Source of the DNA: Leptospira langatensis
GTDB taxonomy: Bacteria > Spirochaetota > Leptospiria > Leptospirales > Leptospiraceae
Length of the DNA: 64,000 nucleotides
Assembly: GCF_004770615.1 (NCBI RefSeq)
Contig: NZ_RQER01000004.1
Span: forward strand, 1 to 64,000
Direction: 5' to 3'
Shown: in pieces, positions 9,578-17,731 of the stretch
Position numbering within the stretch: the stretch's first letter is position 1
Layout of the letters: each line of letters begins with the position of its first letter
The notes under the pieces: model-generated
What the model was told of the DNA's origin: nothing
Database searches by the model: none
What the model saw: the letters and a program-made list of their open reading frames with translations, nothing else
Translations under genes and position numbers: made by a program

Positions 9578-10724
9578 AAGATTCTTTCTAACATTCTTTC
9601 TTCTTCTCTGTATGCTCCAAACTCCACTCTTCTCTCAGGGAGGGATCTTCGATTCTCCTTCCGAGCCGGAAAAACCGAAAGAAGAAGAGAAGGATCACAA
9701 ATCCCATAAGGGTTCTGACAAGGAAGCACATAAGGATGATCACTTACTGGAATCTCCCGCAGGTTTAATGGGAACCCATATTCACGAACCCGGGAAGATA
9801 ATGGTAGAATATCGTTATATGCTAATGGGTATGCAGGGATTATACAACGGAGGCCAGACGATCAGTCCCATGCTTCCACTGAATGTCCCCCATACGACAG
9901 GAGTAAACGGCGGGACTGGAGGAATCTCCGGTTCCGGCACATACATGATGGTGCCTCAGAGAATGATGATGGAAATGCAAATGGCGAATGTAATGGCTTC
10001 TATCACCGAGAACCTTTCGGTGATGGTAATGATCCCTTATGTCCGCAATAGCATGGAAATGTTGAACGGAGGAACATACTTGAAGTCCTACATGAGTTCT
10101 AAAGGGATCGGAGATATACAAGGACAACTAACGTATAGATTCGTAAAAATGGAACATCATAATCTTTTGGTGAACTTCGGGCTTAGTCTTCCGACCGGTT
10201 CCGTTGACCAAAGGGATTCCATGGGATTGAGTATGGGAATGATCCAGGCCAAGGTTCCTTATAATATGCAGCCCGGAACTAGGACTTATAATCCGACTCC
10301 CGGACTCACTTATACCGGCAACTCGGGCGGATTCTTCTGGGGTTCGCAATTCTCGGCGAATCTTCGTTATGGAAAGAATGATAACGGATATAGATTCGGA
10401 AATCGATACGAGACATCTATCTGGGTTGGATTCAAGATCTTAGATTGGATGTCCCTTCTCGGAAGAATTCAATACCAGAAATGGGACAATATCACAGGCG
10501 TTGACAAGTCGTTGGATCAAACCATGGATCCTCAAAACGATCCGAACTTGCAAGGAGGAAGAAGAGGTCTCGCATTTGCGGGAATGAATATTAAACTTCC
10601 TTTTAGTTCAGGAACGGAAACTAGGATCAATTTGGAATACGGAACCCCGTTCTACCAACATCTGAACGGGCCTCAACTCGGAACAAAGTCCGTCTTTAAT
10701 GTGACGGCCCAATTGGTCTTCTAA
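9567..10724 (+). CDS. Met-rich outer-membrane beta-barrel protein
   Basis: A 385-residue protein with a clear signal peptide (cleavage likely after LFS, ~24). A His/Lys-rich linker follows (HKSHKGSDKEAHKDDH, ~45-62). The remainder alternates hydrophobic and polar residues as in an outer-membrane barrel (for example QLTYRF, FSANLRYG) and ends in a C-terminal aromatic strand (TAQLVF). The first third is very rich in methionine (MMVPQRMMMEMQMANVM). Met and His richness suggests contact with Cu(I) or a similar soft metal. The barrel resembles transporter or meta-pathway phenol-degradation-type families, but I cannot name one. It overlaps the beta-propeller gene upstream. Confidence 0.78.
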   Translation: MECRRFFLTFFLLLCMLQTPLFSQGGIFDSPSEPEKPKEEEKDHKSHKGSDKEAHKDDHLLESPAGLMGTHIHEPGKIMVEYRYMLMGMQGLYNGGQTISPMLPLNVPHTTGVNGGTGGISGSGTYMMVPQRMMMEMQMANVMASITENLSVMVMIPYVRNSMEMLNGGTYLKSYMSSKGIGDIQGQLTYRFVKMEHHNLLVNFGLSLPTGSVDQRDSMGLSMGMIQAKVPYNMQPGTRTYNPTPGLTYTGNSGGFFWGSQFSANLRYGKNDNGYRFGNRYETSIWVGFKILDWMSLLGRIQYQKWDNITGVDKSLDQTMDPQNDPNLQGGRRGLAFAGMNIKLPFSSGTETRINLEYGTPFYQHLNGPQLGTKSVFNVTAQLVF

Positions 10725-10738
10725 TCAAGGAGAATATC

Positions 10739-11176
10739 GTGGAGGAAATAGCAAAGAAAATGAAGAAGAAAGATTTCGTTCGATATGCAATGATCGTATT
10801 GCTTCTATTTCAATCCTTCCTTTCCACGAACTGCGAGAACTCCGGTGCGGATCAAAAAAGGGATCCGCACCTTTTTAGCCTACTTGCCTCTTCTTCAGTG
10901 ACGTACGTTTGTGCAGATCCTCAGCCAACGTTTGCCAGCCTAAACCAACAAGGGGCAATCGTCTCTAGTTGCGGAAGTTGTCATTCAGGCGGCACGATTA
11001 ACGGTGGAGTGGATATCACTAGTTACTCCTCTGTCCGATCCCAGACTGTCTCCGGAAACGCAAGCATGAGCGTTCTTTATAGGGTATTACTTCCCGGCAA
11101 TATAATGTCTGCTTATACTACCTCAGCTTTGAATCAAGCCGTGTATTGCTGGATCCAAGGAGGAAGCAATCCATGA
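10739..11176 (+). CDS. cytochrome c-like lipoprotein (CxxCH), copy 1
   Basis: A 145-residue lipoprotein. The GTG start has AAGGAG 6 bases ahead. The leader ends in LSTNC (lipobox). A single haem-c attachment motif, CGSCH, is followed by SGGTINGGVDITSYSSV, the layout of the small planctomycete-type c cytochromes. A C-terminal Met (IMSAYT) could be the distal haem ligand. The tail VYCWIQGG is shared with the paralogue at 11405. It should carry one covalent haem on the periplasmic side or the outer membrane. Its last bases (AAGGAGG) could also serve as ribosome-binding site for an ATG overlapping its stop. Confidence 0.8.
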   Translation: MEEIAKKMKKKDFVRYAMIVLLLFQSFLSTNCENSGADQKRDPHLFSLLASSSVTYVCADPQPTFASLNQQGAIVSSCGSCHSGGTINGGVDITSYSSVRSQTVSGNASMSVLYRVLLPGNIMSAYTTSALNQAVYCWIQGGSNP

Positions 11177-11316
11177 GCTCCTTGACACATTCTTCGTTCC
11201 TCAAAACCAAAGATAGTTTTGATGGAAAAGCACACAGAAATGTAATATATACTGCGTTCATTTCCCAAAGGATATTACCCATTCTTACAACAACTTCCTA
11301 CGGTAAATTCCATTGA
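11173..11316 (+). CDS. possible coupled 47-residue ORF
   Basis: An ATG overlaps the TGA of the first cytochrome (ATGA) and has AAGGAGG 9 bases ahead, a textbook coupled start. It opens a 47-codon frame (MSSLTHSSFLKTKDSFDG...). I recognise no family and no membrane segment. In the second cytochrome copy the same AAGGAGG drives the YceI gene, so this may be a leftover coupled start from the duplication whose original downstream gene has decayed. It could equally be a non-functional frame. Confidence 0.25.
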   Translation: MSSLTHSSFLKTKDSFDGKAHRNVIYTAFISQRILPILTTTSYGKFH

Positions 11317-11340
11317 AAGCTCCCAAACTTTGTTTCTTAC

Positions 11341-11361
11341 TCAAAAGGCCCGCTTGCGGGC
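11341..11361. other. GC-rich hairpin between cytochrome copies
   Basis: GCCCG and CGGGC flank a 4-base loop (CTTG), preceded by AAAA and without a T-run on the + strand. On the opposite strand the T-run would follow the stem, so as a terminator it fits the minus strand better. On the + strand it may only pause transcription or separate the two cytochrome genes. Confidence 0.35.
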
Positions 11362-11404
11362 TTAAGGAGAATTACTGTCCTTCTCCGAGGACAGGAAACA
11401 TGAA

Positions 11405-11830
11405 ATGAACAGAAAATACTTTGGAACTCAATCCCTTCCCAAACAAGCAAGATACGGCATCTTCGCCTTACTATTGGCTTTTAGCTCTGCGTCATCTTTC
11501 TTCTGTGAGAATTCTAGTAAGAAACCGGACCCCGCTTTCAATTTGGTTACGGCAAATATGACGCTTCCGACTTACACTTGTACTTCAGTACCTTCGTTTG
11601 CGGATCTGACTTCCACTCCCGGCTTTAGCAGTTGCCAAGGTTGTCACGGCGCTTCAGCTCATGGAGGAGTGAATTTAACCGATTATAATTCCACCAAGGC
11701 AGATACGGTTCCCGGCCAACCTCATCAAAGTCGTCTCTTTCAAACTCTCTTCGGCATCATGGCAGGATACACAAATAACTCGGTGAAGCAAGCAGTGTAT
11801 TGTTGGATACAAGGAGGTTCTTCTCCGTGA
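11405..11830 (+). CDS. cytochrome c-like lipoprotein (CxxCH), copy 2
   Basis: A 141-residue paralogue of the gene at 10739. The leader ends at FFCENS, where the Cys is the likely lipidation site. The haem motif CQGCH is followed by GASAHGGVNLTDYNS, the potential axial Met lies in IMAGYT, and the tail is again VYCWIQGGSSP. The two copies share the order lipobox, CxxCH, Met and CWIQGG, so they arose by duplication. The gene ends in a GTGA overlap with the YceI gene, which implies translational coupling. Probable role: electron carrier in the envelope. Confidence 0.8.
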   Translation: MNRKYFGTQSLPKQARYGIFALLLAFSSASSFFCENSSKKPDPAFNLVTANMTLPTYTCTSVPSFADLTSTPGFSSCQGCHGASAHGGVNLTDYNSTKADTVPGQPHQSRLFQTLFGIMAGYTNNSVKQAVYCWIQGGSSP

Positions 11831-12414
11831 ATAAAAGTTTTTATCTCTTTCCGATCGGGAGTCGAAGTGTTCTGCTTTGCTCGGTCATTCTACTCTTCTC
11901 CGGGCCGATACTTGCCGCTCCCTTGGAATTTCCTGGAACCAAACAAAGGATCATTCAAGGAAAGACGATTTTCAGAAGCGTTGCTCCTCAAGAAGAGATC
12001 TATGGAAGAGGAGATAACGTATCAGGAGAAGTAGACCCGGTCTCTAAATCTGTTCATGTTAGGATCGATCTAGGAGATCTTTCCACTGGGAACCGGCTCC
12101 GGGATTCCCATATGCATGATAATTATCTAGAGACAACTCTCTTCCCTTTTGCGTCCTTTACGGGAAAGATAGATTCTTATGATCCTGCTTCCGGTAAGAC
12201 GAAACTTTCAGGGAGTCTCGTGTTACACGGACAAACTAAGGAAAATTTTATAATCGAAGGAACTCTTTCCTCCGAAGGGAATTCTCTTCGATTCGTATCC
12301 TCATTTGCGATTTTCTTAAAGGACTTTCACATCGAGATTCCAAGTCTTCTTATATTGAAACTAAACGAAAAAATTGAGATTAAAACGGACTTTCTCCTAG
12401 AAACCATTAAATGA
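11827..12414 (+). CDS. YceI-like periplasmic lipid-binding protein
   Basis: A 195-residue exported protein. I place the start at GTG 11827, which overlaps the stop of the upstream cytochrome (GTGA) and has a perfect AAGGAGG 9 bases ahead; the frame is open nine codons further upstream. The signal peptide ends near LAAP. The body has the YceI lipocalin-like signature RDSHMHDNYLETTLFPFASF followed by LSGSLVLHGQTK. YceI proteins are known to bind isoprenoid quinones or other lipids, and a redox role fits the cytochrome upstream. It overlaps the DUF5777 gene by 4 bp (ATGA). Confidence 0.85.
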   Translation: MNKSFYLFPIGSRSVLLCSVILLFSGPILAAPLEFPGTKQRIIQGKTIFRSVAPQEEIYGRGDNVSGEVDPVSKSVHVRIDLGDLSTGNRLRDSHMHDNYLETTLFPFASFTGKIDSYDPASGKTKLSGSLVLHGQTKENFIIEGTLSSEGNSLRFVSSFAIFLKDFHIEIPSLLILKLNEKIEIKTDFLLETIK

Positions 12415-13577
12415 AATCGGAACGAACACGCTTATTCACTCTTTTATCCTGTATCTTATTCTTACTGTCGGGATTTCGATCCGTCTTCCCTGTAGGCTCG
12501 ACGTTCATGAGCCCTACCCTGATCAATATGCCCTCTACGGAAAATGTGGGCTATAAGAATCTGGACCTAAGGTTCAATCATAGATTCGGGGACGCGCAGA
12601 ACGGTTTTAAGGATCTGTTCGGACTGGATTCGGGAGCAAACATCCTGATCGGAGGGGATTACGGGATCACCGAGAAGATCTCTGTAGGATTTGCCAGGAT
12701 CTCCGACAATAAGACCTACGAATTCAGAACGAAGGCAAGGCTCTTTACACAATCGGAGAGCTTTCCTTTTACGGTTTCCTTTTGGGGAGTGGCTTCTCAG
12801 GATACTGATAGACAAGTGGTCCCACTTACTCCGAATATCCAAGTGCCAAGTACCGGAATGGCCGCAGTGGATTCCAAACTACAGCAAGACCTGAACCAAT
12901 ATGTTCTGAGCGACAATGATAAGCGAAGTTATATGGCGTCTCTACTCATCTCCAGAAAGGTAAACCAATACTTTTCCTTGCAGATCTCTCCTACTTTCGT
13001 TCATAGGAATTTCGTCAAATCCACTCTGGACAACGATCGCTGGGGAATAGATGTAGGGGGAAGACTGAAGCTATTCAGAAGAGTGGACTTCACATTCGAA
13101 GCGATCTTTACGAAACAAAGGGATTATATAGGAACAGATTACGCTTCCGCAGATAGACAATCTAAGATAGACGGATTCCAAACATTGACTGGGGACCAGA
13201 TCAACTCGAATTATTCCTTACCGAAGGACCTTGCCGCAGTATATTTTCAAAACGTAATATTAGATAAACCCGTTCCACATTATTCCGTTCCTCTCAGCTT
13301 CGGCGTGGATTTTGAGACGGGAGGACATGTTTTCCAACTTTTCATCACGGACACCAGAACTCTTTCCCAAACCAAGCTACTGAACGGCGGCGACTTCGAT
13401 TTCAACAAGAGACAATATTCCGTGGGATTCAATATCCACAGAAACTTCTCCTTTGATGAGGATAGCAAGAAGAGAGAGTGGGATAGCCCTAAAAAAGAAG
13501 AAGACACACAGAAGAAGGAACCTTCCCCTCCTATCCAAGAAAATCCGTCGGATAAAAAAGAGGAGAAGGAGCCTTAA
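12411..13577 (+). CDS. DUF5777-family outer-membrane beta-barrel protein
   Basis: A 388-residue barrel with a signal peptide (~1-27). The DUF5777 block is clear: FNHRFGDAQNGFKDLFGLDS, then GANILIGGDYGITEKISVGF. Alternating strands follow, with a final barrel strand near QYSVGFNIHRNFSF. A charged, Lys/Glu/Pro-rich tail of about 50 residues comes last and is unusual after a barrel. In Bacteroidetes, DUF5777 genes commonly sit beside YceI and c-type cytochrome genes, the same trio as here. Role unknown; probably an outer-membrane partner of the redox proteins. Start is coupled to YceI by an ATGA overlap. Confidence 0.85.
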   Translation: MKSERTRLFTLLSCILFLLSGFRSVFPVGSTFMSPTLINMPSTENVGYKNLDLRFNHRFGDAQNGFKDLFGLDSGANILIGGDYGITEKISVGFARISDNKTYEFRTKARLFTQSESFPFTVSFWGVASQDTDRQVVPLTPNIQVPSTGMAAVDSKLQQDLNQYVLSDNDKRSYMASLLISRKVNQYFSLQISPTFVHRNFVKSTLDNDRWGIDVGGRLKLFRRVDFTFEAIFTKQRDYIGTDYASADRQSKIDGFQTLTGDQINSNYSLPKDLAAVYFQNVILDKPVPHYSVPLSFGVDFETGGHVFQLFITDTRTLSQTKLLNGGDFDFNKRQYSVGFNIHRNFSFDEDSKKREWDSPKKEEDTQKKEPSPPIQENPSDKKEEKEP

Positions 13578-13587
13578 ATTCTAGATC

Positions 13588-14259
13588 TTATTCGCAGAGT
13601 TGCAAGGTGCCACCGGGATAATGAAAGCTAACGTCAGTACTACCACCGTCCGAAACCTCGTTTATCCATCCGTTGGCATCGTAAAACATAACGGAATCAC
13701 TAAAGATCGCACTTGGTAAGGTAGGGCTATAATTATATTGGTAAGCAATACTTCCTCCACCACTGATATCCAGAGGGAACCCATTTATATCGTAATTTGA
13801 AAAAGTGATAGTTCCACCTCCCACTACATCCGTCGATGAAAGAAGCTGATGAAAAGAATCGTATGTAAATGTATAATCGTCATTCACAATCGAAGGATTT
13901 GCAGAAGGATGTGATTTGAGTTCTAGCAACCCCCTTTGCGCGACTTGAACGCCGAAACCAAAGGCCACGGAAGGAGGATCGATCACCCCCAAGCTTACTG
14001 CGCTTACCGATTCGTATGTTCTGCTCCACACTCGATCGTCATCAATATTGAGACAATTGTATTTAGTACCGGATACCGAACAATGAAATTCGTCAGTATC
14101 GTAACCCGATATTTCATCGTGATATATAATGATCCTCGGAACTGAGATACATTTCCTTGCAGCAAGTATGGCGAGGACTGAAGAGTTAGAATCTCCTCCG
14201 CCTTGGCAGTTTATCAAGATGGAAAGGGCAAGAAAGAGAGGCAGGGCATTGATTTTCAT
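13588..14259 (-). CDS. putative lipoprotein with YD/RHS-like repeats
   Basis: A 223-residue exported protein with lipobox LSILINC (Cys ~18) and a Gly-rich tether. The body has tyrosine/aspartate repeats such as YDSFHQLLSS, YDINGFPLDISGGGSIAYQY and YDANGWINEVSDGGSTDVSF, a spacing close to YD/RHS-type repeats, but only three or four units are present. That suggests a short beta-structure rather than a toxin cage. Three Cys lie in the mature part. It converges with the DUF5777 gene (10-bp gap). I cannot assign a function. Confidence 0.65.
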   Translation of the reverse strand: MKINALPLFLALSILINCQGGGDSNSSVLAILAARKCISVPRIIIYHDEISGYDTDEFHCSVSGTKYNCLNIDDDRVWSRTYESVSAVSLGVIDPPSVAFGFGVQVAQRGLLELKSHPSANPSIVNDDYTFTYDSFHQLLSSTDVVGGGTITFSNYDINGFPLDISGGGSIAYQYNYSPTLPSAIFSDSVMFYDANGWINEVSDGGSTDVSFHYPGGTLQLCE

Positions 14260-14416
14260 GATTGGTTTTCCTATATGAGCGAGAAAATTTTTTCGCTATG
14301 TAGGTGAATGCTATCATACGCACAAATTAGGGACAATATCGGGAAACACCTAAGCACCAATCCCCCTTCCGTAGAACTACGGAAGGATCAAAAATAAAAA
14401 ACTTCTTCTCCGATAC

Positions 14417-14432
14417 TGTAGGAACTCCCACA
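14417..14432. repeat. TGTAGGAACTCCCACA palindrome-family element
   Basis: In the 245-bp gap 14260-14504 lies TGTAGGAACTCCCACA, a near-palindrome related to copies at 3090-3103 and 51502-51517. Two GTCACAAAC copies follow at 14437 and 14458. The gap lies between divergent genes and so should hold both promoters. I see no small gene in it. Confidence 0.45.
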
Positions 14433-14504
14433 TTCCGTCACAAACATTTCCGTTTCTGTCACAAACCAAATCCGCTCTCGTCTTCCTTTTAAAAGAGGAA
14501 ATCA

Positions 14505-14945
14505 ATGAGCACCAGATTTAACTATGCTAAAGTCTATCCACAAGTTCTAGAGAAAATGCTTGAGATGGAGAAATTCGCTAAGAGCACAGGGATCGAGCCT
14601 AAACTCTATGAGCTGATCAAGATCCGAGCCTCTCAGATCAACGGCTGCGCCTATTGCATAAATATGCACAGCGCGGACAGCAGAGCCTTAGGCGAAGAAG
14701 AAAGAAGGATCTATCTTCTAAATGCATGGAGAGAAACAACGTATTACACCGAGAAAGAAAAGGCCGCCTTGGAATTGACAGAGTATGTAACTCAGATCTC
14801 TAAAGCAGGAGTTCCGGATGAGGTATATGATCGGGTCCGAGCTCAATTCGACGAAAAGGAAACGATCGGACTCGTGATCGTGATCAATACGATCAATTCT
14901 TGGAATCGGATCGCAATCTCTACGAAGATGATGCCTCCGGCATAA
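14505..14945 (+). CDS. AhpD-like carboxymuconolactone decarboxylase family protein
   Basis: A 146-residue all-alpha protein of the CMD/AhpD family. The redox-active motif CAYC with the following INMHSADSRALG lies near residues 51-66, preceded by ELIKIRASQINGCAYC, the typical block of alkylhydroperoxidase-like members. Such proteins use the CxxC pair and a nearby His/Glu relay in peroxide or thiol chemistry. The ATG has AGAGGAAATCA ahead. No signal peptide. It is probably monocistronic; the next gene begins 67 bp on with its own ribosome site. Confidence 0.88.
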   Translation: MSTRFNYAKVYPQVLEKMLEMEKFAKSTGIEPKLYELIKIRASQINGCAYCINMHSADSRALGEEERRIYLLNAWRETTYYTEKEKAALELTEYVTQISKAGVPDEVYDRVRAQFDEKETIGLVIVINTINSWNRIAISTKMMPPA

Positions 14946-15012
14946 AAAAGTTCGTCCCTGTTTGGGAACACATACGTACCTCTTTCAAACGACTTCAAAG
15001 TCGGAGGCAAGT

Positions 15013-16050
15013 ATGAAAACGAAAACAATTCTAATTATAGTTTCTATCTCCATGATTCTTCCTTTCTTGGGAAATTGTGGAGGTGGATCCTCCAGCGGAA
15101 ACTCTTCCACTGCTACCCTACTCTCTCTTGCAAGTTTGGAAAACGATCCGGTCGCTGACGCGTCCAGCTCCGGAATAGATTCCGTTATGGAATCAATGGA
15201 GACATTGACCATAGAGAATGCTCAAGTCGCAAAACTATATCATCCTCAACCCCCAAAACAACTCGCACTTTCGGACCGGATCGTCGAGTTTCTATTCCCT
15301 TCTTTGGAAGCATTGGATTCCACGATCTATTGCCTTGGTGGAGGAAGTTATACTCGCACGGTAACTTCGGGCACGGACTTTTATGATGGACCTTCCGCCA
15401 GCTTCTCCGTAACAAGATCCTTAAACTCCTGCAAATTCCTTCCTTTTGGAGCTTCGTATCACAACGGAGACACTCAAGTGTACTGGAATAATCTGTCGGC
15501 TAGCGCTCCTTATATCCAAGCGGGCACTCAATTGCGGATCGCACCCAATCGTTCCATCACAAATACGAGAAGGGTAAATAAGACTTTCACCATTATCGGG
15601 AACGGTTCCACAATTCCTTCTCCCGGAAACCAAGACATCGGGCTCTCAGTAGATTGGAGCTCCGCTTCTAGTTCAGGCTCTTCTTACACTCTTTCTATAA
15701 ACGAGACTAGAGGAGTTAAGAATGATGAAGGCACCGATATAGTGCGCCATGTGGTCACAACTCCTAGCAGTCTCTCCATTACAACGGACAAGAATGCGGG
15801 AACAAGAGTAGTAGATGGAACCGTTAAGGTCGATCATCAGATTGCAGGATTCATAGTCACTCTTACATTCAATAGCGCTACTTGGAATTATACGAATTGT
15901 CTCCCAGTGTCCGGAGATATTTCTCTCACTGTGACCGGAACAAAGACTGCAACAGGAAGCATTGCTCTTAGCACAGGTTCTCTTTCCTATGAGTACAGCG
16001 GTCCGAGAAGAAATAGTTCAGGAACGATAGATCCCGGCGGATGCCAATGA
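15013..16050 (+). CDS. putative lipoprotein, paralogue of 22387-23535
   Basis: A 345-residue lipoprotein. The ATG at 15013 has GGAGG 6 bases ahead; an open frame 17 codons further upstream lacks this. The leader ends in LPFLGNC and is followed by a Gly/Ser tether. Conserved features shared with the protein at 22387 are YCLGGGSYTRTV, CKFLPF, then ASAPYIQAGTQLRIAPNRSI and a late NCLPVSGDISLTV. A few Cys probably form disulfides. The mature part looks beta-rich. Family unknown to me; likely a Leptospira-restricted envelope lipoprotein. Confidence 0.75.
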   Translation: MKTKTILIIVSISMILPFLGNCGGGSSSGNSSTATLLSLASLENDPVADASSSGIDSVMESMETLTIENAQVAKLYHPQPPKQLALSDRIVEFLFPSLEALDSTIYCLGGGSYTRTVTSGTDFYDGPSASFSVTRSLNSCKFLPFGASYHNGDTQVYWNNLSASAPYIQAGTQLRIAPNRSITNTRRVNKTFTIIGNGSTIPSPGNQDIGLSVDWSSASSSGSSYTLSINETRGVKNDEGTDIVRHVVTTPSSLSITTDKNAGTRVVDGTVKVDHQIAGFIVTLTFNSATWNYTNCLPVSGDISLTVTGTKTATGSIALSTGSLSYEYSGPRRNSSGTIDPGGCQ

Positions 16051-16142
16051 TTTAGGAAATAAAAAAAGGAGTCGGAGAAAATAAGATTGAATGGGTTTGG
16101 TAGTGCATCTTACAAAGAGAATCATTCCATTCTCCTTGTAAG

Positions 16143-16670
16143 ATGCAAGAACCAGAACATATTTCTGAAATTTACGAAAAAAGTAAAAAGGCCCTATTCG
16201 TTTATTTCTATTCGTTAACCGGCGAAAAAGAAAAAGCAGAAGACCTGATCCAGGAAGTGTTCCTAGTCTATACCGACAACCCGTCCAAATACGATCCCCG
16301 AAAAGCTTCCTTTTATACTTGGGGATCCGTAGTCGGAAGAAATCTCTACTACGGCGAACTCAGGAAGAAAAAGAGAATGTCCGTCCAAGACTCTGCAGAG
16401 ATAGAGACAGTGGCTTCCGCCAACCGGGATCCCGGGTCCGAAATCGTGGACCTTTGGGAAGAGGAGCATAGGCTAAATTCTCTCTCGAACTGTATGCAAT
16501 TATTGCCCGAAGAAGATAGACAACTCGTAGGGGAAAAGTTCCGAAATCAGGCCACTCTAGAGGGAATCGGTAGCATATTAGGGATTACGAAACGTTCTGT
16601 CAGTCGCAGATACGCAGATATTTTAAAAAGACTGAAGCGTTGTTTGGAGGGGAAGGGGGTTCGTTTATGA
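16143..16670 (+). CDS. ECF-type RNA polymerase sigma factor
   Basis: A 175-residue sigma-70 family factor of ECF size. Region 2 (~20-85) contains EKAEDLIQEVFLVYTDNPSK and the -10-recognising helix KASFYTWGSVVGRNLYYGEL. Region 4 (~115-170) ends in a helix-turn-helix (LEGIGSILGITKRSVSRRYA). No region 3 lies between them. It overlaps the FecR-like gene by 4 bp (ATGA), the classic sigma/anti-sigma coupling. The promoters it serves are not identifiable here; it may activate its own operon. Confidence 0.9.
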   Translation: MQEPEHISEIYEKSKKALFVYFYSLTGEKEKAEDLIQEVFLVYTDNPSKYDPRKASFYTWGSVVGRNLYYGELRKKKRMSVQDSAEIETVASANRDPGSEIVDLWEEEHRLNSLSNCMQLLPEEDRQLVGEKFRNQATLEGIGSILGITKRSVSRRYADILKRLKRCLEGKGVRL

Positions 16671-17731
16671 GTTCGATACAAGACAAGATCCGAAAATTCG
16701 AAACAGACCCCGATAGCTTCGACGAACTCGTTGCAGAATTTCTAATAAGTGAAAAAGAGGAGCAGGCCCAAGAATTATATGAGCTAATCATAGGTTCTAA
16801 GATCCTTAGAGCGAGATTCGAATCCTTAACAAAAATCCATAGAGGGGTCGAAAGGATCCATCACCCGATCTCTATTACTAGTAATAAATCTGCAAAATAC
16901 AAAACAATTTTATATTCTGCAGCGGCAATCCTACTCTTCTCTCTCGGAGCTTATTTCTACTCGGCAAATCTCTTCTCTCCTAGTCCTTGGGAATCCGTCA
17001 AAACTCTTTCCTTCGGGGATTGCAAAGAAGAATTTCATTCCGAAGTCAGATCTCTGCGTTCCGGGAGCCATTCTCTTTGCGAGTTTTATTTCCATAGCGA
17101 AGAAAAAGGAAAGAAATTCAAACTGAGACTATTACCAAATTCTAATGTTTCCGTTTCCAGAATGTCTGATGCCTGGGAGATCAGCTTCAGATCGGGAGAG
17201 ATCCTGATCGATTCGCAATTCTCATCCTTTCTCTTCGGCAAGTATCCGAAAGATGTTCATTTGAACGTATACGGACATCAGATCAAATTCCTGGGCACAA
17301 GAGTGCGAGTATATTCTTCTGAAAATTCGGAAGTAAAAGTAGAAGTCCTGGAAGGAAAGCTACAGCTGGAATCGGAGAAGAATGTTCCGGAAATTCCGAT
17401 CGCACAGGGCGAAAAGGCTCTGATCTTCCTGAATGCACCTACTCTGGTACAAAAACTAAAAGAAGAAGAAGAGAAAGACTTAGTCCGTGCCTTCTCCACA
17501 GTCTCGGTAGAGTCCGAGCAGAAAGAAGGATCTAAAAAAGAGATCCCAAGTCCTGCCAAGATACTCTATCCGGAAGCCACAGAAATCCCAGGAAATCGGA
17601 TCATTCTTAAAAACGGAACTATTAAGAAAGGAACAAGTCTATTACAAAAAGGAGATATTTATATTTTGATCCAAGGAGACGACATGCAGGAATTCAAGGC
17701 TTCCGAGATCAAAAGGATAGAATTCGAATGA
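16667..17731 (+). CDS. FecR-like membrane anti-sigma protein
   Basis: A 354-residue protein. I place the start at ATG 16667, overlapping the sigma gene stop, with a G-rich site (GGAGGGGAAGGGGG) just ahead. The N-terminal ~75 residues are cytoplasmic and probably bind the sigma factor, one membrane helix (~85-105) follows, then a FecR-type beta domain (~140-260) that includes FRSGEILIDSQ and VEVLEGKLQLES. The last ~45 residues (NRIILKNGTIKKGTSLLQKG) resemble the N-terminal repeat of the next gene's product. No TonB receptor follows, unlike canonical FecIR systems. Confidence 0.85.
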   Translation: MSSIQDKIRKFETDPDSFDELVAEFLISEKEEQAQELYELIIGSKILRARFESLTKIHRGVERIHHPISITSNKSAKYKTILYSAAAILLFSLGAYFYSANLFSPSPWESVKTLSFGDCKEEFHSEVRSLRSGSHSLCEFYFHSEEKGKKFKLRLLPNSNVSVSRMSDAWEISFRSGEILIDSQFSSFLFGKYPKDVHLNVYGHQIKFLGTRVRVYSSENSEVKVEVLEGKLQLESEKNVPEIPIAQGEKALIFLNAPTLVQKLKEEEEKDLVRAFSTVSVESEQKEGSKKEIPSPAKILYPEATEIPGNRIILKNGTIKKGTSLLQKGDIYILIQGDDMQEFKASEIKRIEFE

